From Bradyrhizobium guangzhouense (GTDB lineage: Bacteria; Pseudomonadota; Alphaproteobacteria; Rhizobiales; Xanthobacteraceae), in the NCBI RefSeq assembly GCF_004114955.1, contig NZ_CP030053.1, forward strand, positions 3,348,001-3,412,000: a stretch of DNA of 64,000 nt, read 5' to 3'. Under the pieces are notes generated by a model. The model worked only from the letters and a program-made list of their open reading frames with translations, did not search any database and was not told where the DNA came from. Both the position numbers and the translations under genes were made by a program. Below, one piece after another: positions 28,123 to 38,400 of the stretch (position 1 is the first letter of the stretch; the number at the start of each line of letters is the position of its first letter).

Positions 28123-29412
28123 ATGGCGCACGAGCAGGCGGGGGACTATCGGATTCTTCAGGAAGCGGCCTTGCGGGACTATCTCGCAAGCCTGCGTGAT
28201 ATCAAGGCGCGGCTCGGCGGCGAACCGGCGTCTTGGTCCATCACCGAGGTCGGCGACGGCAATCTCAATCTCGTCTTCATCGTCAAGGGCGCAAGCGGCG
28301 GCATCGCCGTGAAGCAAGCGCTGCCTTACGTCCGCCTCGTCGGCGAGAGCTGGCCGCTGCCGCTGTCGCGGGCGCATTACGAATATCTCGCCTTGTCCCG
28401 GCAGGCCCAGCTTGCTCCGGGTCTGGTGCCGGCCTTGCTGCACCACAACGAAACGCTGGCGCTCACCGCGATGGAGCTGCTCGAACCCCACATCATCATG
28501 CGCAAGGGGCTGGTCGCCGCCACGCGCTATCCGCGCTTCGTGGACGACATCACCACCTTCATGGCGCGGACGCTGTTCTTCACCTCCGACCTCGCGCTCG
28601 TTGCTGCCGAGAAGAAGGAAGCCATCGCCGCCTTTGCCGGCAACCATGCGTTGTGCAAGATCACCGAGGATCTGATCTTTACGGATCCCTATCGGATTGC
28701 CGAGCAGAACCGCTGGACGACACCGCATCTCGACGGCCTTGCCGCATCCTTGCGCGAGGACATGGAGCTGCATGTCGCGATTAGCAGGTTGAAGCTGAAA
28801 TTCATGGCGAGCCCGGAGGCGCTGCTGCATGGGGATCTCCACACCGGCTCGATCATGGTGACTGCATCGGAGACGCGGGTGATCGATCCTGAGTTCGCCT
28901 TCTACGGTCCGATGGGGTTTGACGTCGGCGCCGTGCTGGCCAATCTGCTGATGGCCTATTTCGCCTCCGCCGGTCATGAGCGCGCGCCGGGCGAGCGGCG
29001 CGAATTCGAGACCTGGGTGCTGGAGACGGTCGACCAGGTCTGGAACGAGTTTTCGCGAAAATTTCTCGATCTGTGGCGTTCCGAGGCCGGCGGCGACGCC
29101 TATCCGGTTTCCCTCTTCGCCGGCGAAAAGGGCGCAATGCGCCTCGAGGCCGAGCGGCAGGCCTACATGCAGCGCCTCTTCACCGACACGGTCGGTTTCG
29201 CCGCGGCCAAAACGATCCGCCGCATTTTCGGCCTCGCCCACAATATCGATTTCGAGCTGATCGAGGATCCGAGGAAGCGGGCGATGAGCGAAGCGCGCGC
29301 GGTGCGGCTCGCGCGCGGGATGATGGTGGAAGCGGCGGCGTTCCGGACGATCGCTGACATCACCGGCTCGGCGCGGAAGTTGCGGGATTGGCAGCCGGAA
29401 CTGACGGGTTGA
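28123..29412 (+). CDS. mtnK: S-methyl-5-thioribose kinase
   Basis: A 429-residue protein-kinase-like enzyme that phosphorylates methylthioribose in methionine salvage. N-terminal lobe: EVGDGNLNLVFIV is the glycine-rich loop. C-terminal lobe: catalytic HGDLHTGSIM at about residue 238 and the metal-binding IDPEFAFYGPMGFDVG, in which DPE replaces the kinase DFG, typical of MTR kinases. The full family length is present. The usual partner mtnA is not in this window; the next genes are a peptide-type ABC importer. Confidence 0.9.
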   Translation: MAHEQAGDYRILQEAALRDYLASLRDIKARLGGEPASWSITEVGDGNLNLVFIVKGASGGIAVKQALPYVRLVGESWPLPLSRAHYEYLALSRQAQLAPGLVPALLHHNETLALTAMELLEPHIIMRKGLVAATRYPRFVDDITTFMARTLFFTSDLALVAAEKKEAIAAFAGNHALCKITEDLIFTDPYRIAEQNRWTTPHLDGLAASLREDMELHVAISRLKLKFMASPEALLHGDLHTGSIMVTASETRVIDPEFAFYGPMGFDVGAVLANLLMAYFASAGHERAPGERREFETWVLETVDQVWNEFSRKFLDLWRSEAGGDAYPVSLFAGEKGAMRLEAERQAYMQRLFTDTVGFAAAKTIRRIFGLAHNIDFELIEDPRKRAMSEARAVRLARGMMVEAAAFRTIADITGSARKLRDWQPELTG

Positions 29413-29750
29413 CGGAATTTTAGCGAGCAGCGGCGCTCTGCGCCCGCAAGGACAGGACGGGGCAACATACTTGCCACGAAAGCCCAAGGGGCCGGGCGCG
29501 CCTCACTACCGGCTCCCGGCCGCGCTGCCCTTGACGGCGATCGTGTGATTTCCCCCGGCAGATCGATCTTTTCGATATCGGACACTTCGCTCGCCGCGCG
29601 ATGACGCACCGCGTCATCAGGCGGCTCGCATTGTCGGGGCGTGCGAGCTGCGTCCAACCGGCATGGGTCGGCGCGAAAACGAAGCTTGCATTCGACGGGC
29701 GACGGATGATCAAATCCCTGATCGGAATACCTGCGTTGTAGGGGGACCAC
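29413..29750. other. 338-nt gap between mtnK and the peptide ABC operon
   Basis: I see no gene here. It holds a GC-rich inverted repeat GGCCGGG/CCCGGCC (29490-29496 and 29515-29521, 18-nt loop), likely just composition, and the operator-like palindrome listed at 29600-29618. No clear -35/-10 pair is visible for the ABC operon. Confidence 0.6.
29600..29618. promoter_or_regulatory. Perfect 8-bp inverted repeat, possible operator of the ABC operon
   Basis: GATGACGC-acc-GCGTCATC is a perfect palindrome with a 3-nt centre, 133 nt before the substrate-binding protein start. Size and symmetry fit a dimeric regulator site. No regulator gene is adjacent, so the binding protein is unknown. Confidence 0.35.
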
Positions 29751-31340
29751 ATGATGCTCAGGATGACTGCGATCGTCGCGGGTTTGGCGCTGGTGCTTGC
29801 CGGATCAGCGGAGGCCCAGACCCCACGCAGGGGCGGGACCATTCGCATGACCGCCCCTTACGGTTCGAGTTTCACCAGCCTCGACATTCACACCACCCAG
29901 CGCGCCCAGGACGAGATCTACGCCAAGGCGCTGCATCGCTCGCTCTACATCTGGGATTCCGCGGAAGGAAAGCCGGTTCCGGAACTCGCGAAGGAGGTGA
30001 TCGTCTCCGGTGGTGGTCTCGTGCAGACCTTCAAGCTCCGCGACGACGCCTATTTCCACAATGGCCGCAAGATGACGGCTGACGACGTCATCTGGACTTT
30101 CAACCGCATCATGGACGGCACCAAGGCTTATCCTGGCGCGCGTTATGTCCGCATCATCGAAGGTGCGGCTGCGGTCGAGAAGGGGCAGGCCAAGGAGATC
30201 TCCGGCCTGAAGAAGATCGACGATTTCACCCTCGAGATGAAGCTGACCGAAAAGGTCGATCCAGGCTTTTATTTCTTCACCGCGCTGACCTCGATCTATC
30301 CTGCCGACGAGGCTGCCAAGGACAGCTTCATCCAGCATCCGATCGGTCTCGGGCCGTTCAAGTTCGTCGAGCACGTGCCCGGCTCGCGCATCGTCCTGGA
30401 GCGCTGGGACAAGTTCTACAAGCCCGGTAAGCCCTATGCCGACAAGATCGTCATCTCGATCATGGGCGAGGCAGCGGCGCGTGATGTCGCCTTCCGCAAC
30501 AAGGAGATCGACACCTCGGTGCTCGGACCGGCGCAATATGTGGCCTACCAGACTGATCCCAACCTCAAGGGTACCCTCGTCGAGGTCGCCGAGGTCTTCA
30601 CGCGCTACATGGGGATGAATCCCGCGTTCAAGCCGTTCGCCGACAAGCGCGTGCGGCAGGCGATCAACTATGCGATCGACAGCGACCTCATCATCAACAA
30701 GCTGGTGAAGGGCAAGGCCTATCGTGCCACCAGCTGGCTGCCGCTGACCTCGCCCGCCTACGACAAGACGATGAAGCCGTACCCTTACGATCCCGCCAAG
30801 GCCAAGCAGTTGCTCACGGAGGCCGGCTATCCCCAGGGCTTCGAATTCGAGTGGACTACCAGCCAGAACGAAAGCTGGGGCTTGCCGATCGTCTCCGCCG
30901 TCATCCCGATGCTGGACAAGGTCGGCATCAAGGTGAAGGTCAAGCAGGTCGAGACCGCCGTGCTGGCGGAGGTGGTGCGCACCGGCGACTACCAGGCCTT
31001 CATCTATTCCCAGCAGAGCGGACCGGATCCGCTGGCTGCACTCAAATGCTTCCACTCCTCGACGCCGCAGCCGGCCTGCAACTACATGAATTTCAGGAAT
31101 CCCGAGTTTGACAAGATCCTTGACGAGGCCGGACAGACTGATGACGCCGCCAAGCGCACCCAATTGCTGCAAAAGGCCAATGCGTTCCTCTACGAGGAGG
31201 CGCCGGTCTGGTTCTTCAACTACAACAAGGCTGTCATGGCCGTGCAGCCCTGGCTCCACGGCATTCAGCAGAACCCGACCGAAATGACCCACCAGAACGT
31301 CGAGGACCTCTGGGTCGACGAGACCTCGCCTGCGAAGTGA
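29751..31340 (+). CDS. Peptide/nickel-type ABC transporter substrate-binding protein
   Basis: A 529-residue periplasmic binding protein of the SBP_bac_5 (DppA/OppA) family. A signal peptide covers residues 1-23 (ends AGSAEAQ). The family signature around AKALHRSLYIWD and LRDDAYFHNGRKMTADDVIW is clear. ATG 29751 has AGGGGG 6 nt upstream. It is the first gene of a complete importer (binding protein, two permeases, two ATPases). Ligand could be a peptide, opine or other compound; not decidable from sequence. A perfect hairpin lies 15 nt after the stop. Confidence 0.92.
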   Translation: MMLRMTAIVAGLALVLAGSAEAQTPRRGGTIRMTAPYGSSFTSLDIHTTQRAQDEIYAKALHRSLYIWDSAEGKPVPELAKEVIVSGGGLVQTFKLRDDAYFHNGRKMTADDVIWTFNRIMDGTKAYPGARYVRIIEGAAAVEKGQAKEISGLKKIDDFTLEMKLTEKVDPGFYFFTALTSIYPADEAAKDSFIQHPIGLGPFKFVEHVPGSRIVLERWDKFYKPGKPYADKIVISIMGEAAARDVAFRNKEIDTSVLGPAQYVAYQTDPNLKGTLVEVAEVFTRYMGMNPAFKPFADKRVRQAINYAIDSDLIINKLVKGKAYRATSWLPLTSPAYDKTMKPYPYDPAKAKQLLTEAGYPQGFEFEWTTSQNESWGLPIVSAVIPMLDKVGIKVKVKQVETAVLAEVVRTGDYQAFIYSQQSGPDPLAALKCFHSSTPQPACNYMNFRNPEFDKILDEAGQTDDAAKRTQLLQKANAFLYEEAPVWFFNYNKAVMAVQPWLHGIQQNPTEMTHQNVEDLWVDETSPAK

Positions 31341-31354
31341 CACGCGTTCTCGTG

Positions 31355-31386
31355 CTCCTTCCATCGCGATTGAGCGATGGAAGGAG
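31355..31386 (+). promoter_or_regulatory. Perfect 13-bp hairpin that overlaps the permease ribosome binding site
   Basis: CTCCTTCCATCGC (31355-31367) pairs perfectly with GCGATGGAAGGAG (31374-31386) around a 6-nt loop (gattga). The right arm contains most of GGAGGG (31383-31388), the ribosome binding site of the permease at GTG 31395. The stem would hide that site and also guard the 3' end of the binding-protein message. No T-run follows, so it is not a terminator. Confidence 0.75.
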
Positions 31387-31394
31387 GGAAGAAA

Positions 31395-32324
31395 GTGCCG
31401 ATGCTCTCCTTCCTGATCCGTCGTCTGCTGCAAACCATCCCGACCGTGCTGGCCGTCGTGCTGCTGGTCTTCGTGCTGTTCAGCGTGGTTCCCGGCAGCA
31501 TCGCCTCGACCTTGAGCGACGACGTCGATCCCCAGGTCGAACTGCGCCTGAAGCAGCAACTCGGCCTCAACGATCCCGTCTATGTTCGCTTCGGCAACTA
31601 TATCGGCAAGCTCGCGACCGGTGACTTCGGAACCTCGTTCCGGACCCGCGAGCCTGTCACCAGCATGATCGCCAAGCGGGCCTTGCCGACGCTGCAGCTC
31701 ATCTTCACCGCCATGGCGTTTTCCGTCCTGCTCGGTGTGCCGCTCGGCTTCATTGCCGCATTGCGGCCGGGCGGTCTCGTCGACAGTGCGGCGATGATCG
31801 TCGCGGTGACGGGCCTGTCCATTGCCAAGTTCTGGCTGGGATTGGTGATCATGTATGTCTTTGCGCTGAAACTCGGCTGGCTGCCGAGTTTCGGCTATGG
31901 CGATGGTGGCCTGAAGTATCTGCTGTTGCCGGCCTTGACCCTCGGCGTCTCGCCGATGGCGCTGTTTGCCCGCACGACGCGTGCCGCGGTGCTCGAGATC
32001 ATGACGGCCGATTTCGTTCGCACTGCACGCTCCAAGGGCATGAGCGAGACCAGAGTGGTGAAGTGGCATGTGATGCGCAACGCGCTCGTCATCATTCTCA
32101 CCACCGTGGGTCTCCAGTTCGGCGGGCTGATGGGACAGGCGGTCGTCGTCGAAAAGCTGTTTTCCTGGCCGGGCATCGGCTCGTTGCTGGTCGACAGCGT
32201 CCTGCAGCGCGACGTTCCGGCGGTGCAGGGTTCCATTCTCGTGGTCGTGCTGGCCTTTCTCGCCATCAACTTGGTGGTCGATCTGCTCTACGGCGTGATC
32301 GATCCGAGGATCAGATACGCATGA
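31395..32324 (+). CDS. Peptide-type ABC transporter permease (DppB-like)
   Basis: A 309-residue inner-membrane permease with six helices. N-terminal LIRRLLQTIPTVLAVVLLVF is the family's first helix; the EAA-like loop near EIMTADFVRTARSKGMSETR contacts the ATPases. The start is uncertain: GTG 31395 sits 6 nt after GGAGGG, ATG 31401 follows, and ATG 31377 is inside the hairpin and unlikely. The stop overlaps the ATG of the next permease (ATGA). Confidence 0.9.
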   Translation: MPMLSFLIRRLLQTIPTVLAVVLLVFVLFSVVPGSIASTLSDDVDPQVELRLKQQLGLNDPVYVRFGNYIGKLATGDFGTSFRTREPVTSMIAKRALPTLQLIFTAMAFSVLLGVPLGFIAALRPGGLVDSAAMIVAVTGLSIAKFWLGLVIMYVFALKLGWLPSFGYGDGGLKYLLLPALTLGVSPMALFARTTRAAVLEIMTADFVRTARSKGMSETRVVKWHVMRNALVIILTTVGLQFGGLMGQAVVVEKLFSWPGIGSLLVDSVLQRDVPAVQGSILVVVLAFLAINLVVDLLYGVIDPRIRYA

Positions 32325-33142
32325 AGCTGCGCGCCAATCTGATCATCGGTGGCACGTTGTTCGCGCTCGCGATCGTGGTCGGCGTGCTCGCCCCATGGCT
32401 GGCGCACACCGATCCCGTGATGGATGCCAACCTCATGAACGCGGAGGAGCCGCCGAGCTGGACCTGGTGGTTCGGCACCGACGACCAGGGCCGCGACATC
32501 TATTCCCGCGTCGTCTACGGCGCGCGCGTCTCGCTCACGGTCGGCATCGTCTCGCAGCTCATCAACAGCGTCATCGGCGTGGCGCTGGGCCTCAGCGCCG
32601 GCTATTGGGGCGGTTGGTGGGACGATGTCGTCAACGCCTTGACCAACGTCATGCTCGCGATCCCCTCGCTGATCTTTGCGCTCGCCATCATGGCGGTGCT
32701 TGGACCGGGCCTGACCAGTCTCCTGATCGCACTCGGCCTCACCAACTGGTCCTTCACCTGCCGGATCGCGCGCGCCTCGGCGCTGTCGCTGCGGAACCAG
32801 GGCTATGTGCAGGCCGCCACCGTGCTGGGCTATGGCGACCTGCGCATCATGATCACGCAGCTGCTGCCGAATATGCTGGGGCCGATCGTCGTCATCGGCA
32901 CGCTGGGCATGGGCAGCGCGGTCCTGTCCGAGGCCGCCTTGTCGTTCCTCGGCCTCGGCGTCCGGCCGCCGTTTCCGAGCTGGGGCAGCATGCTGTCGGA
33001 TGCCCGCGACCAGATCACCACGGCGCCGTGGCTCTCTCTGTTTCCAGGCCTCGCGATCTTCCTGACGGTGCTCGGCCTCAATCTGCTCGGCGACGGCCTG
33101 CGTGACGTCCTCGATCCCCAGTCGAGGAGCCGGCGGACATGA
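32321..33142 (+). CDS. Peptide-type ABC transporter permease (DppC-like)
   Basis: A 273-residue permease with an N-terminal helix, the typical WFGTDDQGRDIYSRVVYGAR segment and five further helices. LGYGDLRIMITQLLPNM is the cytoplasmic coupling loop. ATG 32321 overlaps the upstream permease stop; its own stop overlaps the next ATG. Together with the DppB-like subunit it forms the channel. Confidence 0.92.
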   Translation: MKLRANLIIGGTLFALAIVVGVLAPWLAHTDPVMDANLMNAEEPPSWTWWFGTDDQGRDIYSRVVYGARVSLTVGIVSQLINSVIGVALGLSAGYWGGWWDDVVNALTNVMLAIPSLIFALAIMAVLGPGLTSLLIALGLTNWSFTCRIARASALSLRNQGYVQAATVLGYGDLRIMITQLLPNMLGPIVVIGTLGMGSAVLSEAALSFLGLGVRPPFPSWGSMLSDARDQITTAPWLSLFPGLAIFLTVLGLNLLGDGLRDVLDPQSRSRRT

Positions 33143-34119
33143 CCGGCGCGCCGCTGATCGAGGTCGAGGATCTCCGCATCGATCTCCACGATGGATCGCG
33201 GCCTGTTGCCGCGGCTGAGGGCATCTCGTTCCGCATCGATCGCGGCGAGACTTTTGGTCTCGTCGGCGAATCCGGCTGCGGCAAGAGCATCACGGCGCTC
33301 GCCCTGATCGGCCTTTTGCGGCCGCCGCTGTCGATCGGCAGCGGCGTCATCCGGTTTGACGGGCGGGAAATCCAGCATCTGTCCGCCGCCGCGCAGCGCG
33401 ATCTGCGCGGCAACCGGATCGCCATGATCTTCCAGGAGCCGATGACGGCGCTCAATCCGGTCTCGCCCGTCGGACGGCAGATCGCCGAGATGTTCGTGCT
33501 GCACAAGGGCAAGAGCTGGCGGGAGGCCAATAAGCTCGCGGTCGGGGCGCTGGCTGATGTTCGCGTGCCCGCGCCGGAGCGGCGCGTGAATGATTACCCG
33601 CATCAGCTCTCCGGCGGCATGCGCCAGCGTGTCATGATCGCCATCGCACTGGCCTGCGGCCCGGATCTGCTGATTGCGGACGAGCCCACAACCGCGCTCG
33701 ACGTCACCGTGCAGGCCGAGATCATCGAGCTGATGCGCAATCTCTGCGCCGAGCGCGGGACGGCGATCCTGATGATCAGTCACGATCTCGGCCTCGTCGC
33801 CAACGTCTGCCGCCGTGTCGCCGTCATGTATGCCGGCCGCATCGTCGAGGAGCGCGGCTCCGCCGACATTTTTCGCAAGCCCTCGCATCCCTATACCCAG
33901 GGCCTGGTCGACTCGCTGCCGCGGCTCGGCAGTCGCGCGGCACTTGGCCGGAGCAGGCTCAAGGAGATCGCCGGCGTCGTTCCGGCGATCGCGAATTTCC
34001 CTGATGGCTGCCGGTTCAACCCGCGCTGCGCCCATGCGACCGATATTTGCAGGACCGTCGTGCCGACGGCGGATATCCTCGAGGCTGGCGGCTTGGTGAG
34101 GTGTCACCACCATGCATGA
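33139..34119 (+). CDS. Peptide-type ABC transporter ATPase (DppD-like)
   Basis: A 326-residue ABC ATPase. Walker A GESGCGKS, signature LSGGMRQRV, Walker [13 protein letters not shown] and the switch His in ISHDLG are all present, so it should hydrolyse ATP. The C-terminal oligopeptide-transporter extension has a Cys cluster ([14 protein letters not shown]) typical of DppD. It overlaps the next ATPase by 8 nt. Confidence 0.93.
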   Translation: MTGAPLIEVEDLRIDLHDGSRPVAAAEGISFRIDRGETFGLVGESGCGKSITALALIGLLRPPLSIGSGVIRFDGREIQHLSAAAQRDLRGNRIAMIFQEPMTALNPVSPVGRQIAEMFVLHKGKSWREANKLAVGALADVRVPAPERRVNDYPHQLSGGMRQRVMIAIALACGPDLLIADEPTTALDVTVQAEIIELMRNLCAERGTAILMISHDLGLVANVCRRVAVMYAGRIVEERGSADIFRKPSHPYTQGLVDSLPRLGSRAALGRSRLKEIAGVVPAIANFPDGCRFNPRCAHATDICRTVVPTADILEAGGLVRCHHHA

Positions 34120-35143
34120 GCCGCAAGGGAAGTTGGACAGCAATCTCATTCTCAGTGTCGAGGATCTGGCGGTTCATTTTCCGCTCGGCGGAGGCCTGCT
34201 CAGCCGCAACCGGCGCCTGCTCCGGGCCGTCGACGGCGTCACCCTCAAGCTGAAGCGCGGCGAATGCCTTGGCCTCGTCGGCGAATCCGGCTCGGGCAAG
34301 TCGACGGTCGCCTTGTCGATCCTTGGCCTGCTGACGCCGACACGCGGCCGCATCGTGCTGGACGGGCAGGTCGTCACGGGCAGGCCATCAGGCGATCGCA
34401 AGGCGCTCGCCCGCATCGTGCAGATGGTCTTTCAGGATCCCTACGCCTCGCTCAATCCGCGCCAGACCGTGCGCCGGACGCTGGAAGATCCCCTGCGCGT
34501 GCACGGTGTGACCGCCAGAAGCGAGATCGAGGACCGCGTTGCGACCATGCTGCGGCATGTCGGCCTGCGGCCCGAACAGGCCGATCGCTACCCGCATGAA
34601 TTCTCCGGCGGCCAGCGCCAGCGCATCGGCATCGCCCGCGCGCTGATCCTCAATCCCAGGATCGTCATCTGCGACGAGCCGGTCTCGGCGCTCGACGTCT
34701 CGATCCGGGCCCAGATCATCAATCTGCTGCTGGAATTGAAGGACACGCTCGGCCTGTCCTACATCATGATCAGCCACGACCTCGGCGTCGTCGAGCACAT
34801 GAGCGACCGTGTCGCGGTGATGTATCTCGGCCGCATCGTCGAGAACGGCGGCTGGCGCGAGATCTTCGAGCGGCCGGCGCATCCCTATACGCGGGCGCTG
34901 ATATCGGCGATCCCCGATCCCTTGCATCATGCGCCATTGGCGACGACCGGCGGCGATCTGCCCAACCCGCTCAACCCGCCGAACGGATGCGCCTTCAGCC
35001 CGCGTTGCCGCTACGCGGTTGACGTGTGCCGCCACGAGCCGGGGCCGGCGCTGGAGACGCGGCCCGATGGGCATGCGGTGAGGTGCTGGCGAGCTGAGGA
35101 GATTGCGGGGCGAATGGCGCTCGCCTCCACTGAGAGCGGATAG
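34112..35143 (+). CDS. Peptide-type ABC transporter ATPase (DppF-like)
   Basis: A 343-residue ABC ATPase and second motor of the importer. Walker A GESGSGKST, signature FSGGQRQRI, Walker B IVICDEPVSALD and ISHDLG are intact. The C-terminal extension carries CAFSPRCRYAVDVC. It is the last gene of the operon. About 290 nt follow before the autotransporter; they hold no gene that I can support. Confidence 0.93.
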   Translation: MHEPQGKLDSNLILSVEDLAVHFPLGGGLLSRNRRLLRAVDGVTLKLKRGECLGLVGESGSGKSTVALSILGLLTPTRGRIVLDGQVVTGRPSGDRKALARIVQMVFQDPYASLNPRQTVRRTLEDPLRVHGVTARSEIEDRVATMLRHVGLRPEQADRYPHEFSGGQRQRIGIARALILNPRIVICDEPVSALDVSIRAQIINLLLELKDTLGLSYIMISHDLGVVEHMSDRVAVMYLGRIVENGGWREIFERPAHPYTRALISAIPDPLHHAPLATTGGDLPNPLNPPNGCAFSPRCRYAVDVCRHEPGPALETRPDGHAVRCWRAEEIAGRMALASTESG

Positions 35144-35234
35144 TCCTGGACACGTTGTCGTGATGCAATCATGCGAGTGCTGCCTGCGAAGGCGGCGTTT
35201 GCGACGCCTCGGCTTACATGGACCTTACGGATTG

Positions 35235-35248
35235 TTGCCGGAGCGCAA
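35235..35248. promoter_or_regulatory. Weak FixK/FNR-like box upstream of the autotransporter
   Basis: TTGCCGGAGCGCAA fits the loose rhizobial consensus TTG(A/C)-N6-(T/G)CAA and is symmetric (TTGC/GCAA). It is about 185 nt before the autotransporter start. A few chance matches are expected in 64 kb, so this is weak. Confidence 0.2.
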
Positions 35249-35432
35249 CGATTGAAATGTGTTGTCGCGCGGTTCGCTCGACCAATCTGGACCGTCGGGT
35301 GCCGGCAACTTAGCTTCACCTCGTTCGTCTGGCTGACCGCAGAGGTTGAACGCGACGGACCACGTTCATGTCACCGTTGAGAACAGCGTCTAGCTTGTCT
35401 CGCGTGACGGACGGGTGGGCGAGGGGTGTGTG

Positions 35433-38400
35433 GTGCGTAAGCGTGGAGGCGTCAGGTCCACGGCGACGAGGCTGCGAGCCTGCGTGCTTGCGGCCCTGGC
35501 GTTTGCCCTCTCGCCTTCGCCCGCCGCCGCCCAATGGCTCGAGGCCGGCCCCTTCACCTCGACCAACACCGCGCAGACCCCCGGCGGCATCCTGAACAGC
35601 AATACGCTTGTCTACGGCATGCCGTCGCAAGGCGATCCCGTGTTCGGCGCCAGCAATGTCGTGCTCCAGAGCCCGACCGATCCCAGCACCTATTGGGTCG
35701 CGACCGTCTCTGGCGGCATCTGGAAGACCACCACCGGCGGCGCCAGCTGGACGGCCACGACCGACCATCAATCGACGCTCTCCATCGGCGCGATCACGAT
35801 CGATGCCAGCGATCCCACCGGCAAGACGATGTATGCCGGCTCCGGCTATTACAGCGCCGGCGGCGTCAACTTTGCGCCGACCACCACACTGCTGAAATCG
35901 ACCGACGGCGGCGCGACCTGGCAGACCTGGTCAACACCGAGCATTCAGGGCAAGTCTCTGGACAGCAGCGGCAATGCGACGGTCGATGCCGTTCCGCCGG
36001 CGATCAAGAACATCATCGCGATGGGCCAGATCATCCTGTTGGGGGTCGGCGGCCAGGAGTCGCGCGACGAGTTTGGAAACTTCGCCTCGGGCGGGCTGTT
36101 CCGCTCGACCGATGGCGGCCGCAACTTTTCGCAAGTAACGGGCTTCAATAGCGAGGTCACCAGCCTCATCAGCACGACCATTGGAAACCAGATCGTGCTG
36201 ATCGCGGCCCAGGACGGCCAGGCCTATAAGCCTGCCGATCAGGTCATGTACAGCACCGACCAGGGCGCGACCTGGGGCGTGCTGTTGGCCCAGGGCACGC
36301 CGATCCTGTCGACCAACTCGCCCAATCCGGATCACCTCACATTCACAGGCACCAACCAGAACCTCAACATGAAGGTCGCTGTCGGAGCAGGTGGCTCCGT
36401 CTTCGTTGCGGTGGTCCAGACCGTCGGCAGCAAGGAGCAGGTCGGCCTGTTCTACACGCCGAGCTTCACGCCGGGCAGCGTGCCGACCTGGTATAATCTC
36501 GGCGAGCCCAAGTACAAGACGCCGAGCGGCGGCTGCAGGACCGGATGCTCGCTCGAGGACATGCAGCAAGGCGACCTGCATTTCGCGCTGGTCGCCGATC
36601 CCGTGCATCCCGGCGTCGCCTATGTCGCGGGCAGCGGCGTGGTCGATCCAAACATCTCCGGGTTGTCGACCGTCATCAACGAACTCGCGACGATGGTTCG
36701 GGTCAACTACGATCCGACCTCCCAGGTCGCCTCGTACACCCCGATCGTGTTCCCGACGGTAGGCGGCTCGCCGCATTCCGACACGCGTTCGCTCGTGATC
36801 AATTCACAGGGCAATTTGCTCACCACCGACGATGGCGGCGTTTACGTGCTGACCAATCCGTCGAGCGCCGCAGCCAGCTGGAGCGCGTTCGGCGGGTCGG
36901 CGGCCGGCGGCAACCCCATCCGCGCGATCGAAGCCTATCGTGCAGTCATGGATCCGCTGACTGGGCGCATCGGATATGCGGCGCAGGACAACGGCGCGGG
37001 GTTCTCGGCACCGAATGCGACGCTCTCGGCGCCCAACGTCAACGCGCCCGGGCAGAATGTGATTGGCGGCGACGGCTTCAGCGTCGCGGTCAACTACAAG
37101 ACGGCGAACGGCATCTCGATCATGTACGCGACCGCCGACGACAGCCGGCTCGCGCGCGTCTTCGCCAACCAGAACCTGTCCGGGTCCAATCAGCCCACAA
37201 TGCTCGACATCAATGTGGCCGGTACCCCGGGTAAAAACTATACCAATTACGAGGGCGGCTCCTTCGCCATCGTGACTGCGGTCAACAAGGAGGACCCCTC
37301 CAAGCTGCTGTTCCGGGGACGGCGGCTCTATACGTGGACCGATCCTGGCACCGCGCTGTCGGGTAGCATCGACGTCACTGACATCACCGGCAACGGCACC
37401 ATCGGCAACGCCGCTTCGGGGGCCGATTTGTTCGACGCCAACCCCTGGACCGAGAAGATTGCCTACGGCACGCATAACGCGACGGATGCGATCCTGGCCG
37501 GTGGAACGCACAACGGATTTGGGGTGCTGTATCTGCGCACGCAGCAACAGGTCAATGCGGGCACCGTCAACGTCAGCTACGCCAACAACGCGCTGCTGTC
37601 ATATGGCGGCTACAACCCGATCAACGTGCTGTTCGATCCGGCCAGCGAACACAGGTTTTTCGCAACCGACGCAAGCAGTGTCTGGGCGACCAACGATACC
37701 GGCGCGAGCTTCACCACGCTGACGATGCCGGCCAATTTCAGGAATCCGGCGGGCCTTGCCTATGTTGCCAATGACGACGGCACCCGCATCAACAACATCC
37801 GGGCGCTCGTGGTCGGCGGCGTCACCACCGATGGCGCGGTGGGCTCGGTCGTCGCGTCGGAGACGCCGTTCGCGGTCAATGCCAACTGGATGAATCTCGG
37901 GCCGAGCCTGCCGAATGCGGTGGTGTACGACCTCAATTATTACGCCGGCATCGACACCATGGTGGCCGCGACCTACGGCCGTGGCGTCTTCATCCTTTAT
38001 GACGTCACGAGCTATTTTTCTGACGCCACCGAGCTCTGGTTCGGCAAGGCCAACAATGATTCCGCGCCCGAAGCCTCGCGCTTGACCGGAAGCCGCGCGC
38101 TGGAAAAGTTCGGCACGGGCACGCTGACATTGTCGGGCGCGCCGAGCTATTCGGGCGGCACGATCATCGACGCCGGCGTCGTCGCCATCACCACTGACGC
38201 CAATCTCGGCGCAGCACAGGGCGGCGTGACCTTCAACGGCGGCATGCTCCAGTTCAACGCGCCGCTCACCTCGGCGCGGTCGGTCGCGCTGAATGCCGAC
38301 GGCACGTTCGATGCCGAGGCCGATACGACCTGGTCGGGCGCGATCTCCGGCGCGGGGGCGTTGAACAAGATCGGTCCGGGAACGCTGGCGCTGACCGGCA

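Noticed and set aside
29490..29521. GGCCGGG/CCCGGCC inverted repeat after mtnK as a terminator
   Set aside because: Long loop, no T-run, and composed only of G and C, so expected by chance.
29805..32069. 754-codon open frame opposite the peptide-binding protein and permease
   Set aside because: Antisense shadow with no motif and no ribosome binding site; the plus strand holds well-defined ABC genes.
35171..35380. 69-codon frame between the ABC ATPase and the autotransporter
   Set aside because: No ribosome binding site, no domain, composition unlike neighbours; it contains the FixK-like match, more in keeping with a promoter region.
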